The notes beneath the pieces are model-generated. The model did no database searches, had not been told where the DNA came from, and worked only from the letters and a program-made list of their open reading frames with translations. A DNA stretch of 64,000 nucleotides from Gemmatimonas groenlandica. GTDB lineage: Bacteria; Gemmatimonadota; Gemmatimonadetes; Gemmatimonadales; Gemmatimonadaceae. The position numbers were made by a program, and so were the translations under genes. Positions 44,517-52,440 of this stretch are shown here, one piece after another (positions within the stretch are counted from its first letter, which is position 1; each line of letters opens with the position of its first letter). The stretch covers positions 124,001 to 188,000 of the forward strand of contig NZ_CP053085.1 of the NCBI RefSeq assembly GCF_013004105.1. The letters run 5' to 3'.

Positions 44517-45782
44517 ATGATGCCGCCCATCCTGCGTGCCCTGTCGCATAGGACAACGTTATGGACATCGCGCCGCGCGCGCGCATTCGTCGCGTGTTCG
44601 GCGGTCGTGGCGGCAGCGCTGGCGGCTGCCTGTAGCGATCGCGCGTCGAGTGGCGAGGCGTTGCCGCCGGCGGAGTTTCTCTTCGCCGCCGGTGACTCCA
44701 CGTACTGGGTGCGCAGCGGCGTCGACGGCATGCGCGTGCGCAGCGCACCGATCCTGCTGACCGAAGTCGATGGCCGGATGTTCGAGATCTTCCTCGGCGA
44801 CGACGGCGCGGAGTATCCCGACGCGTCGTTCGCGAGTGCGCGCCTCTGGTCACGTGAACTGCAGCATCGCGACAGCACGCTGCTGTTCGGCGACTCCACC
44901 GTGATTCACGAACTCGCGGCGTGGCGTCGCGCCCATCCTCGCGATGCCGAGATCGATCCGGCCGACGAAGAGATGCCCGATGATCCGCGCACGGTGGTGA
45001 GCGACGAAATCGAAATCATCGACGTACACGGACCATATATCACCGTCGAACATCTGCTCAACGTCGACATCGACGCCGGGCCGCCGCATCGGCACGAAGG
45101 TCGCCGGATGGTGGTCGACGTGCGCAGTGGCGCGACGGCATCGCTGGAGGTGCTGGTGGGCGCTGACGAGTCGCGACGCGTCACCGCCGCCGCGCAGGCG
45201 TCGCTGGCGCAACTGGTGGACTCGATCCGTACCGCTGGCGCCGCTGGCGATGAACGGGCGTCGGTCGCCACCGAGTCACTCGACGGCTTCCGGTTCGACG
45301 CGACCAGCTTTGGTCTCACCGATATCGGGCGTGATCCCGCCGTGGCATTCATGGTGCCGGGACATGGCACCGACGGCGAAGCACTCGCACTGTATTTGCC
45401 GCCGATCACGGTGAAGGCGCCGGTGTGGTGGAAGTCAGTGCGCGCCACGTTGCCCGAGTGGGCCAAGGACTCGGTGCGGGTCACCTGGGATCGGGCCAAG
45501 TACGAGGTGGCCGCGCGTCCCTCGGCTGACGGCGACGCGCTGGCCCTCGTGCTGATCGGCGGCGCTGGCGGCAAGGCGCACGAATGGCCGATCGCCACGG
45601 TCGCCGCACCGGCGTACCAGCTCATTCCGTTGGACACGCCGCCGATCGACAGTGCCGCGCGTGCCGCGCTGTCGCGCGCCTTCGACATTTCGACGTCGCT
45701 CGACGGCCTCGTGCAGCGCGCCAGCTGGCCGCATCGCGCGATCACCCCGCTGCGAGCCACTTCATTCTCAAGAACCCGATGA
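44517..45782 (+). CDS. predicted lipoprotein, unknown function
   Basis: 421 residues. A twin-Arg-containing N-region, hydrophobic segment and lipobox 'LAAAC' with Cys39 mark a lipoprotein. The rest is a soluble, Asp/Ala-rich domain with no motif I recognise; 'EIEIIDVHGPYITVEHLLNV' and 'GPPHRHEGRRMVVDVRSG' suggest beta structure. ATG 44517 follows the previous stop without a gap (ATG 44520 is also possible), and the stop overlaps the thioesterase start. Probably co-transcribed. Confidence 0.75.
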   Translation: MMPPILRALSHRTTLWTSRRARAFVACSAVVAAALAAACSDRASSGEALPPAEFLFAAGDSTYWVRSGVDGMRVRSAPILLTEVDGRMFEIFLGDDGAEYPDASFASARLWSRELQHRDSTLLFGDSTVIHELAAWRRAHPRDAEIDPADEEMPDDPRTVVSDEIEIIDVHGPYITVEHLLNVDIDAGPPHRHEGRRMVVDVRSGATASLEVLVGADESRRVTAAAQASLAQLVDSIRTAGAAGDERASVATESLDGFRFDATSFGLTDIGRDPAVAFMVPGHGTDGEALALYLPPITVKAPVWWKSVRATLPEWAKDSVRVTWDRAKYEVAARPSADGDALALVLIGGAGGKAHEWPIATVAAPAYQLIPLDTPPIDSAARAALSRAFDISTSLDGLVQRASWPHRAITPLRATSFSRTR

Positions 45783-46285
45783 CCGACTCGTTGCCCGCGC
45801 GTCTTTCGCGCCCGGTGTCCGCTTCGCAGCACGTCACGAGCGAGCTCATCATGCCGCACGATGCAAACATCCTCGGCCACGCGTTCGGTGGTGCCATCAT
45901 GGCGATGGTCGACAAGGCGGCGGCCGTGTCGGCGTTCCGTCACGCGCGTACGGCGTGCGTCACCGCATCGATCGACCGCGTGGATTTTCGTGAGCCGATT
46001 CACGTGGGGGATCTCGTGACCTGTCAGGCGTCGGTGAATTTTGTCGGCACGACATCGATGGAAATCGGCGTGCGCGTAGAGGCTGAAGATCTCATCACCG
46101 GCGCGCGTCGCCATACGAACACCTGCTATCTCACGTTCGTCGCCATTGACCGAAACGGCCGGCCGGTACCGATCGCCCTGGTGCAGCCGGAAGCCGACGA
46201 TCAGTTCCGCCGGTACGACGCCGCGCAGGCCCGTCGGCGTCGCCGGCTCGAAGAACGGCAGGATGAGGCGCGCGCCGATCGCTAG
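45779..46285 (+). CDS. acyl-CoA thioesterase, hotdog fold
   Basis: 168 residues, one hotdog domain of the YciA/BFIT type: 'MPHDANILGHAFGGAIMAMV' with the conserved Asn-His-Gly-like segment, 'ASIDRVDFREPIHVGDLVT' and 'TCYLTFVAID'. Hydrolyses acyl-CoA thioesters in the cytoplasm; chain length unknown. ATG 45779 overlaps the lipoprotein stop. The Arg-rich C-terminus overlaps the start of the MFS gene. Confidence 0.88.
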   Translation: MTDSLPARLSRPVSASQHVTSELIMPHDANILGHAFGGAIMAMVDKAAAVSAFRHARTACVTASIDRVDFREPIHVGDLVTCQASVNFVGTTSMEIGVRVEAEDLITGARRHTNTCYLTFVAIDRNGRPVPIALVQPEADDQFRRYDAAQARRRRRLEERQDEARADR

Positions 46286-47555
46286 CGTGAACCAAGAACC
46301 CATCGACGCGCCGAGTGACACGTACGCGGCGCTCCGCATTCCGAACTTCCGGCGGTATCTGCTGGCGCTGTTCACGCTGACGCTGGGCATCCAGATCCAG
46401 GGTACGGTGGTCGGCTGGCAGATTTACGACCTCACGCACGATCCGCTCGCCCTCGGGATCGTGGGGCTGGCCGAAGCGCTACCGGCGATCAGCATGTCGC
46501 TCTTTGCTGGACATGTGGCCGACAGTCACGATCGCCGTCGCATCGCGTTGTGGGCGTTGTCGCTCCTGGTGATCTGTTCACTCGGGCTTTGGTGGCTGGC
46601 GCATCCGGCACCGATCGGTGATCTGGCGCTTGCTGCGCCCGCGCGCGTGCGTGCGATCTACGCGGTCATCGTGCTCAGCGGCTTGGCCCGTGCCTTTCTG
46701 CAGCCCGCTCGGCAGGCGCTCAGCGCCGAATTGGTGCCGCGCACGTTGTACAGCAATGCAATCACCTGGCGCACCGGCAGCTGGCAGCTGGCGGCCGTCT
46801 TGGGGCCGGCGCTGGGTGGCGGCTTGTACGCGCTTGGCGGTACGACCTTGGGCTACGCGGTCGATGCCGTGCTGATGACCTTTGCGGTCGGTGCGCTGTT
46901 CTCGGTGCGCCATCGTTCGCCGGTTCGCGAGGTGACCGATGAGCCGATCTTGTCCTCCATCACCGGTGGTCTCCGCTTCGTCCTTGGCGAACCGCTGCTA
47001 CTCTCGGCGCTCACGCTCGACCTCTTTTCGGTGCTGTTTGGCGGCGCGATCGCGTTGTTGCCGGTGTTCGCTGCCGAGATTTTGCATACGGGGCCGTCGG
47101 GACTTGGCCTCTTGCGCGCGGCGCCGGCTGTTGGCGCGGTCATCACCAGTATCGCGCTCACGCGCTGGCCACCCTTCGCACATACGGGCCGCAATCTCCT
47201 CATCGCGGTGACGGGTTTCGGGGCGTGCACGATCCTGTTTGGACTCAGTCGCAGTCTCTGGCTGTCGCTGGGCGCGTTGGCGTTGGCCGGTGCGTTCGAC
47301 ATGGTGAGCGTGGTGATTCGCAGCCTGATGCTGCAGATCCGCACGCCGGAAGCGCTGCTCGGTCGCGTGTCGTCGGTGAATCAGATCTTCATTGGCTCAT
47401 CGAACGAAATTGGTTCGTTCGAATCGGGCCTCACCGCGCGTTGGTGGGGCGCGGTCACGGCCGTCGTCGTGGGTGGTGTGGCGACGCTGGTAGTGGTCGC
47501 GACCGTCGCGTGGCGCGTGCCGAGTTTGCGTCGGCTGAAGCAATTGGTGAAGTAA
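46263..47555 (+). CDS. MFS transporter, EntS-like
   Basis: About 430 residues, 11-12 membrane helices. 'LRIPNFRRYLLALFTLTLG' opens helix 1, 'VADSHDRRRIALWALS' is the MFS loop 2-3 motif, and 'QPARQALSAELVPRTLYSNA' is typical of the EntS/MFS_3 exporter group. Substrate unknown (drug or siderophore-like). ATG 46263 within the thioesterase gene is used; GTG 46287 just after that gene is the alternative. Ends 13 bases before palindrome 47569-47676. Confidence 0.85.
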   Translation: MRRAPIASVNQEPIDAPSDTYAALRIPNFRRYLLALFTLTLGIQIQGTVVGWQIYDLTHDPLALGIVGLAEALPAISMSLFAGHVADSHDRRRIALWALSLLVICSLGLWWLAHPAPIGDLALAAPARVRAIYAVIVLSGLARAFLQPARQALSAELVPRTLYSNAITWRTGSWQLAAVLGPALGGGLYALGGTTLGYAVDAVLMTFAVGALFSVRHRSPVREVTDEPILSSITGGLRFVLGEPLLLSALTLDLFSVLFGGAIALLPVFAAEILHTGPSGLGLLRAAPAVGAVITSIALTRWPPFAHTGRNLLIAVTGFGACTILFGLSRSLWLSLGALALAGAFDMVSVVIRSLMLQIRTPEALLGRVSSVNQIFIGSSNEIGSFESGLTARWWGAVTAVVVGGVATLVVVATVAWRVPSLRRLKQLVK

Positions 47556-47568
47556 CACCGACGCTTCC

Positions 47569-47676
47569 TGAACAGATCACGCTGAGTCGCAGAGAGCGCA
47601 GAGCCCGCGGAGAAGAAACCATGTTGATTGTTCTCTGCGGCCTCTGCGCTCTCCGCATCTCTGCGTGATCAGTTCA
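47569..47676. repeat. long imperfect palindrome of the CTCTGCG type, 3' intergenic
   Basis: Two 46-base arms (47569-47614 and 47631-47676) around a 16-base loop pair at most positions. Outer arms: TGAACAGATCACGC against GCGTGATCAGTTCA. Inner arms carry GCAGAGAGCGCAGAG and CTCTGCGCTCTC. It lies between convergent genes and its right end supplies the RNase Z stop codon. A widespread REP/MITE-like family in GC-rich bacteria has similar CTCTGCG sequence. May serve as a bidirectional terminator. Confidence 0.88.
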
Positions 47677-48637
47677 CGATGCCGTTCGCACCTTCTGCCT
47701 CGGTCACCGCCGCCAACTCCTCGGTGAGCGACAACTCGATCTCCGTGCCGTCGCGCGCGATGCTCGAGCGCGGAAACACTGAGCGCGCTTCGCGCTCGAG
47801 TTCGTGCGCGTCGCGCGAGTAGCGGGCCGAGATGTGCGTGAGCACCAGCCGTCGCGCCCCCGCCTTGCGCGCCACCTCGGCGGCTTCGCGCGCCGTGCTG
47901 TGTCCCGTCTCGAGTGCGCGCGCCGCTTCGTCGTCCGCGAACGTCGCCTCGTGAATGAGCAGGTCTGCGTCCTGCGCCGCCGCGATGGTGTTCTCGCACG
48001 GACGCGTGTCACCCGTGATGACGATGCGGCGGCCGCGGCGTCGCTCACCCACGAGCACCGACGGCTCGATGACGCGCCCATCGTCGAGGGTGATCGACTG
48101 GCCCTTGTGAATGCGACCCCAGAGCGGCCCCTCGGGAATTCCCATCTCGCGCGCGAGGTCAGGGTTGAAGCGACCGAGTCGTTCTTCCTCGACGAGCGCG
48201 TAGCCGAGCGACTGGGACGGGCCGTGGGACACCGCGAATGTATCGAGGTGGTAGTCGGGACGTTTGACCGGCTCGCCTGGCTCCAGCTCCGTGATTTCGA
48301 TGGGAAACGTGGTGCGCTCGCCACCTAAGCTGATGCATTGGCGCAACGTTTTACCAGCGCCACGCGGTCCCCACAATCTCAGTGGTTCAGTTCGCCCCTG
48401 CAGTGCCATCGTGCGGATCAGTCCGGTTAGTCCCAGAATGTGATCCGAGTGGACATGGGTGAAGAACAGATCATCGAACGCGAAAGAGATCCCGTAGCGC
48501 ATCATCTGGCGCTGCGTCCCCTCCCCGCAATCGAACATCAAGGTCTCGCCTTCGCGAATGATGGCGAGGGAGCTGACCCCCCGTTCCACGGTGGGGCGGG
48601 AGGCGGCGGTTCCGAGGAAGCGGACAAGCAGCGGCAT
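47669..48637 (-). CDS. rnz: ribonuclease Z
   Basis: 322 residues. Metallo-beta-lactamase fold with 'FTHVHSDHILGLTGLI' (Ser for the usual Gly of HxHGDH), 'VSHGPSQSLGYAL', 'ITGDTRPCENT', 'LIHEATFADDEA' and 'LTHISARYSRD', all tRNase Z motifs. Cuts the 3' trailer of tRNA precursors, needed for tRNAs that lack an encoded CCA, as both tRNAs in this window do. ATG 48637 is chosen by family start. Its last 8 bases lie in the palindrome. Confidence 0.92.
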   Translation of the reverse strand: MPLLVRFLGTAASRPTVERGVSSLAIIREGETLMFDCGEGTQRQMMRYGISFAFDDLFFTHVHSDHILGLTGLIRTMALQGRTEPLRLWGPRGAGKTLRQCISLGGERTTFPIEITELEPGEPVKRPDYHLDTFAVSHGPSQSLGYALVEEERLGRFNPDLAREMGIPEGPLWGRIHKGQSITLDDGRVIEPSVLVGERRRGRRIVITGDTRPCENTIAAAQDADLLIHEATFADDEAARALETGHSTAREAAEVARKAGARRLVLTHISARYSRDAHELEREARSVFPRSSIARDGTEIELSLTEELAAVTEAEGANGIVN

Positions 48638-48872
48638 CGCGGCAATATAGGCGGAAACTCCTGGTCGCCAGTTCAGAATCCGCGGACGAAACGGATGAAC
48701 GCGGCCCCATGCTTGCGTTACATGGGCTTGTTGGCCCGGACCGCTCAAAGCGGCCTGAGGTTTGCAGAAGAGTTAGTGAAGTATCGCCGCGGTATGCTGG
48801 TTCTGTGACGGATGCCCTTCGCCTCGTCCCGGCCCGCCGCACTAATTCAGTACTTCCGGAGCCGGGGGGCGT

Positions 48873-49241
48873 ATGACCGGAAAAAGTCGGCGCGGATTCG
48901 CGTCTATGGATCCCACGCGTCAGCGTGAGATCGCGAGTAAAGGTGGGCGGGCAGCCCATGAGAAGGGGACGGCGCACGAATGGTCGTCCGACGAAGCGCG
49001 GAACGCGGGGCGTAAAGGCGGTGTCACCGTCAGTCGCGATCGTGCCCACATGGCTGCTATCGGCCGTGAGGGTGGAGAGTCGCGTAGTGCGGCGGCCCGT
49101 GAAGCTCGAATGGGCGGACGGAACGCGGAGCGCGAAGTCCCGATGCAGGTCGCCCGCGATGGCGATCGGTCGAGACCAGCGTCGCCGGTAGCAGATCGTG
49201 CACCCGAAATGCCTCGCAGCGACGAGTCGTCGGCACGCTGA
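48873..49241 (+). CDS. KGG-domain general stress protein
   Basis: 122 residues, hydrophilic. Three KGG-type repeats: 'RGFASMDPTRQREIASKGGR', 'SSDEARNAGRKGGVTVSRD' and 'AHMAAIGREGGESRS', as in YciG/Con-10-like stress proteins, which are small and of unclear mechanism. The C-terminal third is disordered. ATG 48873 follows a G-rich ribosome site. Stands alone, with terminator 49303-49332 downstream; probably stress-induced. Confidence 0.82.
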   Translation: MTGKSRRGFASMDPTRQREIASKGGRAAHEKGTAHEWSSDEARNAGRKGGVTVSRDRAHMAAIGREGGESRSAAAREARMGGRNAEREVPMQVARDGDRSRPASPVADRAPEMPRSDESSAR

Positions 49242-49302
49242 TCATCGCGCGTTGACGTCGCACGGGCGAAGGTCATTTTGCCGACGGTGTGACAGTGGTT
49301 CG

Positions 49303-49332
49303 AAAGCCTCCCGGATGATTCCGGGAGGCTTT
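49303..49332. terminator. intrinsic terminator hairpin
   Basis: Perfect 12-bp stem AAAGCCTCCCGG-ATGATT-CCGGGAGGCTTT. The A-rich left and T-rich right ends make it able to stop transcripts in both directions: the KGG gene from the left and the threonine dehydratase gene from the right. Confidence 0.85.
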
Positions 49333-49360
49333 CTCGCGTTCAACGCGTGTTCAAGCGTCA

Positions 49361-49430
49361 TTTCAAGGGGTCAGAGTCGTTGAACCGACGTTCAACGACT
49401 CTGACCCCTTGAAACTCTGACCCCTTGAAA
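49361..49430. repeat. perfect 25-bp palindrome with a third partial copy (AAGGGGTCAGAGTC type)
   Basis: Left arm 49361-49385 (begins TTTCAAGGGGTCAGAG), 4-base loop CGAC, right arm 49390-49414, a perfect inverted repeat. The last 16 bases of the right arm (CTCTGACCCCTTGAAA) are repeated directly at 49415-49430. Similar 'GGGGTCAGAGT' repeats flank REP-mobilising Y1 transposases in other bacteria; no transposase is nearby. It ends 6 bases from the threonine dehydratase stop. Confidence 0.92.
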
Positions 49431-49436
49431 GGGGGA

Positions 49437-50429
49437 TCACGCCGGATACTGATCCAGCTGCGCCTGCAACTTCGCGGGGTCGATGTTCCGCCCGCTTACC
49501 AGCAGCACGATCGGCCCCTTCGTAACCGCGATTTTCCCGTGACGCAACGCCGCCACGGTCACCGCACCAGCCCCTTCCACCGCCATGCCCGTCATGCGGT
49601 GCAGCCAAGCGATCGTCTCGCCCAGCTGCGCTTCCGACACGAGCGCCATCTCATCGGCACAATACTGCCCGATGTGCAGCGCCTCGGCGTCGATCTGCCC
49701 GGCCAGTCCATCCGCCAGCGTGGGGGTGACCACGGTGTCGACCACGTGACCGGCGGCGAGACTCTGCGCCATGGCCGATGTCTCCACGCTCTGCGCCCCG
49801 ACAATGCGCACCGCCGGCGCCAACTCGCGCAGCACCGCGCCCATACCGCCCAGGAGTCCACCGCCGCCGGTGCAGATCACGACGGTGTGCATATCGGGCA
49901 CCTGCTCCAATAGCTCCAAGCCGACCGTGCCTTGTCCGGCCAGCAAATCGAGGCCGAGGCATGGATTAATGAACCGAATGCCCTCGCGGGCCGCGTGAGC
50001 CTTCGCCACGATCATGGCCGCGTCGTAGTCGGCCGCTTCGTCGTTCACGATCGTGCCGAGTGCGCGAATGCCGTCCTTTTTCACTTGCGGCGCGTTGATC
50101 GGCACATAGAGCGTCGCGCGCGTATTGAACGCCTTCGCGGCGTAGGCCACACCCAGCCCGTGGTTGCCGGCGCTCGATGCCACCACACCCTTGGCCCTTT
50201 CGTCGTCCGACAGCCCCGCCAACACGTTGTAGGCGCCGCGCACCTTGAACGAGCCGGTAGGATTTTCGAGTTCCAGCTTGAAGAGCACCTCCACGCCGAA
50301 CGCCTCGGACAGTACATCGGAGCGAATCACGCGGCTGGGTGCAAGCACGGGGCGCAAGCGTTCGGCGGCAGTGCGCACCGCGGCGATGGCAGGGATGATG
50401 CTCGGATCGGGGGCAGGACGTGTCGTCAT
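49437..50429 (-). CDS. threonine/serine dehydratase family PLP enzyme
   Basis: 330 residues, fold type II. PLP Lys62 in 'NPTGSFKVRGA', 'SSAGNHGLGVAYAAK' and the Gly loop 'CTGGGGLLGGM'. It has no ACT regulatory domain, so it resembles catabolic TdcB-type threonine dehydratase or serine racemase; the substrate (Thr, Ser or hydroxy-amino acid) is not settled. Two bases of context: it lies 27 bases after the photolyase gene on the same strand. Confidence 0.87.
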   Translation of the reverse strand: MTTRPAPDPSIIPAIAAVRTAAERLRPVLAPSRVIRSDVLSEAFGVEVLFKLELENPTGSFKVRGAYNVLAGLSDDERAKGVVASSAGNHGLGVAYAAKAFNTRATLYVPINAPQVKKDGIRALGTIVNDEAADYDAAMIVAKAHAAREGIRFINPCLGLDLLAGQGTVGLELLEQVPDMHTVVICTGGGGLLGGMGAVLRELAPAVRIVGAQSVETSAMAQSLAAGHVVDTVVTPTLADGLAGQIDAEALHIGQYCADEMALVSEAQLGETIAWLHRMTGMAVEGAGAVTVAALRHGKIAVTKGPIVLLVSGRNIDPAKLQAQLDQYPA

Positions 50430-50456
50430 GCCACCACAATAGCACGCACGCGAACC

Positions 50457-51974
50457 CTAAAGCAGCACCCCGTCTTCCGGAGACCGGGACGATTCGCCGC
50501 GCGAGCCGACGCGCCGGATGTAGCCCGCCACGTCGAATTTGAGCTTCGCCCGTGACGTGACCATGGGCCGAATGCCACCCCAAATTGGCTTGTTCCCCCA
50601 CGGCCGATCCCAGAGTCCCAGGCACCACATGATGCCGCCTACGCTGTTCGGGTCGCGGCCGTCGAGCGCGTATTTGTCGTTCAAGAGATACAGCCAGGAG
50701 CGCGCCTGTTCGTAATCTTCCGTCCAGAGCAGCACCGTCTTGCCCCAGAGCATGCGCGGATAGTTGTGGATGATGCCCTGCTCCACGAGTTCCCGCTGCG
50801 CCGCATTCCAGAGCGCGTCGTGCGTCTGCGCCGACTCCAGCGTCTCGAGGTCGTACAGTACGGGTCGCGCGTCGCGAACGTGCTCCGCCATGGTTTTCTG
50901 GATCCACGCCGGCAGGGCCTCGAGTCGATCGAAGTTTCGCGTGCGAATGCACCAGTTGAACGCGAGTTCGCGCCACGTCGTGACTTGCTGCACAAACGCG
51001 TCGAGGCTCTCCGGCGACGCTCCAGTCGCGCGGGCCTCGCGCACTACACGCGCCGACGCGATCTGTCCGAAGTGCAGATACGGCGAGAGTCGCGATGTGC
51101 CGTCATGCACGCCGGCTTCATTGCGACGGTCGGCGTACGGCGCGAGTTCACGTGACACGAATGTGGACAGACGGTCGGCCGCTGCCACGCTGCCGCCAAT
51201 CAACGGCACGGCGGGCACCGTGTGATCGATATCGCACGCTGCGACGGCCGCGGCGATGTCGACATCGCTCATCGTCGCGATCGGCAAGAGCGACAAACCA
51301 TGCTCACCAACGGTGGCGCGGAGCGACGCGCGCAACGCCTCGGTGACCGGCACCCGCGGCAGCGCGTCGGCCACCGGCTCGATGCTGTGATCGAGCAGCT
51401 TGGCGATCTTCGGACGAATCGTGCGCGCCGCGTACTCCGGCTTTTCGAAGGCGCCGCTGGGCACGGTGCACACACCGTCGATGGCGAGCACGCGACAGTT
51501 CACGCGCTCAGCGAAACGCTCCACGCGCTCGCGAATGCCCGCCGTGGGAAACAGGTCGGTGATCACCACGTAGGCGCGCGCGGCCAGGCGGTCGACGACG
51601 CGCCGATCATCGTTGCGTGATGGACGCAGTACGAACTGGTAGTACAGCCCGCGCGACTCGGCGTCGCGCGCCGTATCACGCGCGCCCTGCAAAATGAACG
51701 TGTGATGCCGGTCGGCCGCGTACGGATAGCTCGGGTCGAGCCCCTGATGAATCACCAGCGGGCGATTCACGCGATCGGCCGTGCGGATAGCCGCGCGCAG
51801 TGCCCAGTTCTCGTCGAGGCGGTGCGATGACTGCATCCAGTACAGCACGTACTCGCCATCAGGGTTGTACGTCTTCCCGTTCACGTCGACCGTGCGCGCC
51901 ACCAGCTGGTCGCGGACGTAGTCGGCAGCGAGAGCGTGCGGAGTGGAGGCAGAGCGGATCACTGGTGTAGTCAT
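50457..51974 (-). CDS. phr: class II deoxyribodipyrimidine photolyase
   Basis: 505 residues. Repairs UV pyrimidine dimers with FADH and light. Class II signatures: 'YVLYWMQSSHRLDENWAL' near residue 45, 'VTTWRELAFNWC', and the FAD-binding C-terminal run 'DPNSVGGIMWCLGLWDRPWG'. ATG 51974 is preferred; a GTG/ATG frame extends to 52040. The class is scattered in bacteria. Its promoter should lie in 51975-52080, back to back with the tRNA promoter. Confidence 0.92.
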   Translation of the reverse strand: MTTPVIRSASTPHALAADYVRDQLVARTVDVNGKTYNPDGEYVLYWMQSSHRLDENWALRAAIRTADRVNRPLVIHQGLDPSYPYAADRHHTFILQGARDTARDAESRGLYYQFVLRPSRNDDRRVVDRLAARAYVVITDLFPTAGIRERVERFAERVNCRVLAIDGVCTVPSGAFEKPEYAARTIRPKIAKLLDHSIEPVADALPRVPVTEALRASLRATVGEHGLSLLPIATMSDVDIAAAVAACDIDHTVPAVPLIGGSVAAADRLSTFVSRELAPYADRRNEAGVHDGTSRLSPYLHFGQIASARVVREARATGASPESLDAFVQQVTTWRELAFNWCIRTRNFDRLEALPAWIQKTMAEHVRDARPVLYDLETLESAQTHDALWNAAQRELVEQGIIHNYPRMLWGKTVLLWTEDYEQARSWLYLLNDKYALDGRDPNSVGGIMWCLGLWDRPWGNKPIWGGIRPMVTSRAKLKFDVAGYIRRVGSRGESSRSPEDGVLL

Positions 51975-52043
51975 AGAGAGTCCGGAACGCGCGACGCCGA
52001 CGGAAAGTGCCTTCGGAACGGGCCCAAACCGACGTGTCACCGC

Positions 52044-52071
52044 TTGACACCCGTGCTTCGGCCGCTACCTT
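52044..52071 (+). promoter_or_regulatory. candidate sigma-70 promoter upstream of tRNA-Ala
   Basis: TTGACA (52044-52049, perfect -35), 16-base spacer, TACCTT (52066-52071) as a weak -10. Predicted start near 52079, 75 bases before the tRNA. Confidence 0.5.
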
Positions 52072-52088
52072 CCGCTTGTTACCCGATC

Positions 52089-52120
52089 GGCCCCGCGCCA
52101 ACAGGAGCGGGGCCATTTTT
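52089..52120 (+). terminator. terminator-like hairpin between promoter and tRNA-Ala
   Basis: GGCCCCGC (52089-52096), 10-base loop, GCGGGGCC (52107-52114), then ATTTTT. It has intrinsic-terminator form on the plus strand but no plus-strand gene ends here. It may end a very short RNA or attenuate the tRNA transcript. Flanking GTTAC and GTAAC (52078-52082, 52127-52131) could extend the stem. Confidence 0.6.
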
Positions 52121-52152
52121 GTCCGAGTAACCGCCGTGAGTTTCACGGTCCC

Positions 52153-52225
52153 GGGGCTGTAGCTCAGCTGGGAGAGCGCTGCATTCGCATTGCAGAGGTC
52201 AGGGGTTCGAGCCCCCTCAGCTCCA
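52153..52225 (+). tRNA. tRNA-Ala (anticodon CGC)
   Basis: 73 bases folding as a cloverleaf. Acceptor GGGGCTG/CAGCTCC includes the G3-U70 pair that specifies alanine; D arm GCTC/GAGC; anticodon stem CTGCA/TGCAG with loop TTCGCAT (anticodon CGC, codon GCG); T arm GGGGTTCGAGCCCC. Discriminator A at 52225. CCA is not encoded, so it depends on RNase Z and CCA transferase. Confidence 0.97.
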
Positions 52226-52373
52226 CTTGGTGTAGGAAAACGAGACCGTTCCGTGACGGTTTCGGCGCTGGTGTGACGCGGGAACCTTCTGCATCGTCCA
52301 GTGTACAGACAGTGAAGCCCGCCGCCGTTCGGTAGGACGGAGAGTTCCAATGACGGTGCGCGTGGCAGTTTTC

Positions 52374-52417
52374 GAACCCCTGGGGCCTGCAAAGGCTGCC
52401 AGGGGTTCTTTGCTTTT
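52374..52417 (+). terminator. rho-independent terminator
   Basis: GAACCCCTGG (52374-52383) pairs with CCAGGGGTTC (52399-52408), followed by TTTGCTTTT. It can end the tRNA-Ala transcript. The rest of 52226-52440 holds only a short hairpin (52242-52263) and no gene. Confidence 0.82.
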
Positions 52418-52440
52418 ATGACAGCGAAGCTCCCGACCCC

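Noticed and set aside
49361-49430. Remnant insertion sequence
   Set aside because: Only palindromic repeats are present; there is no transposase fragment or target-site duplication that I can see.
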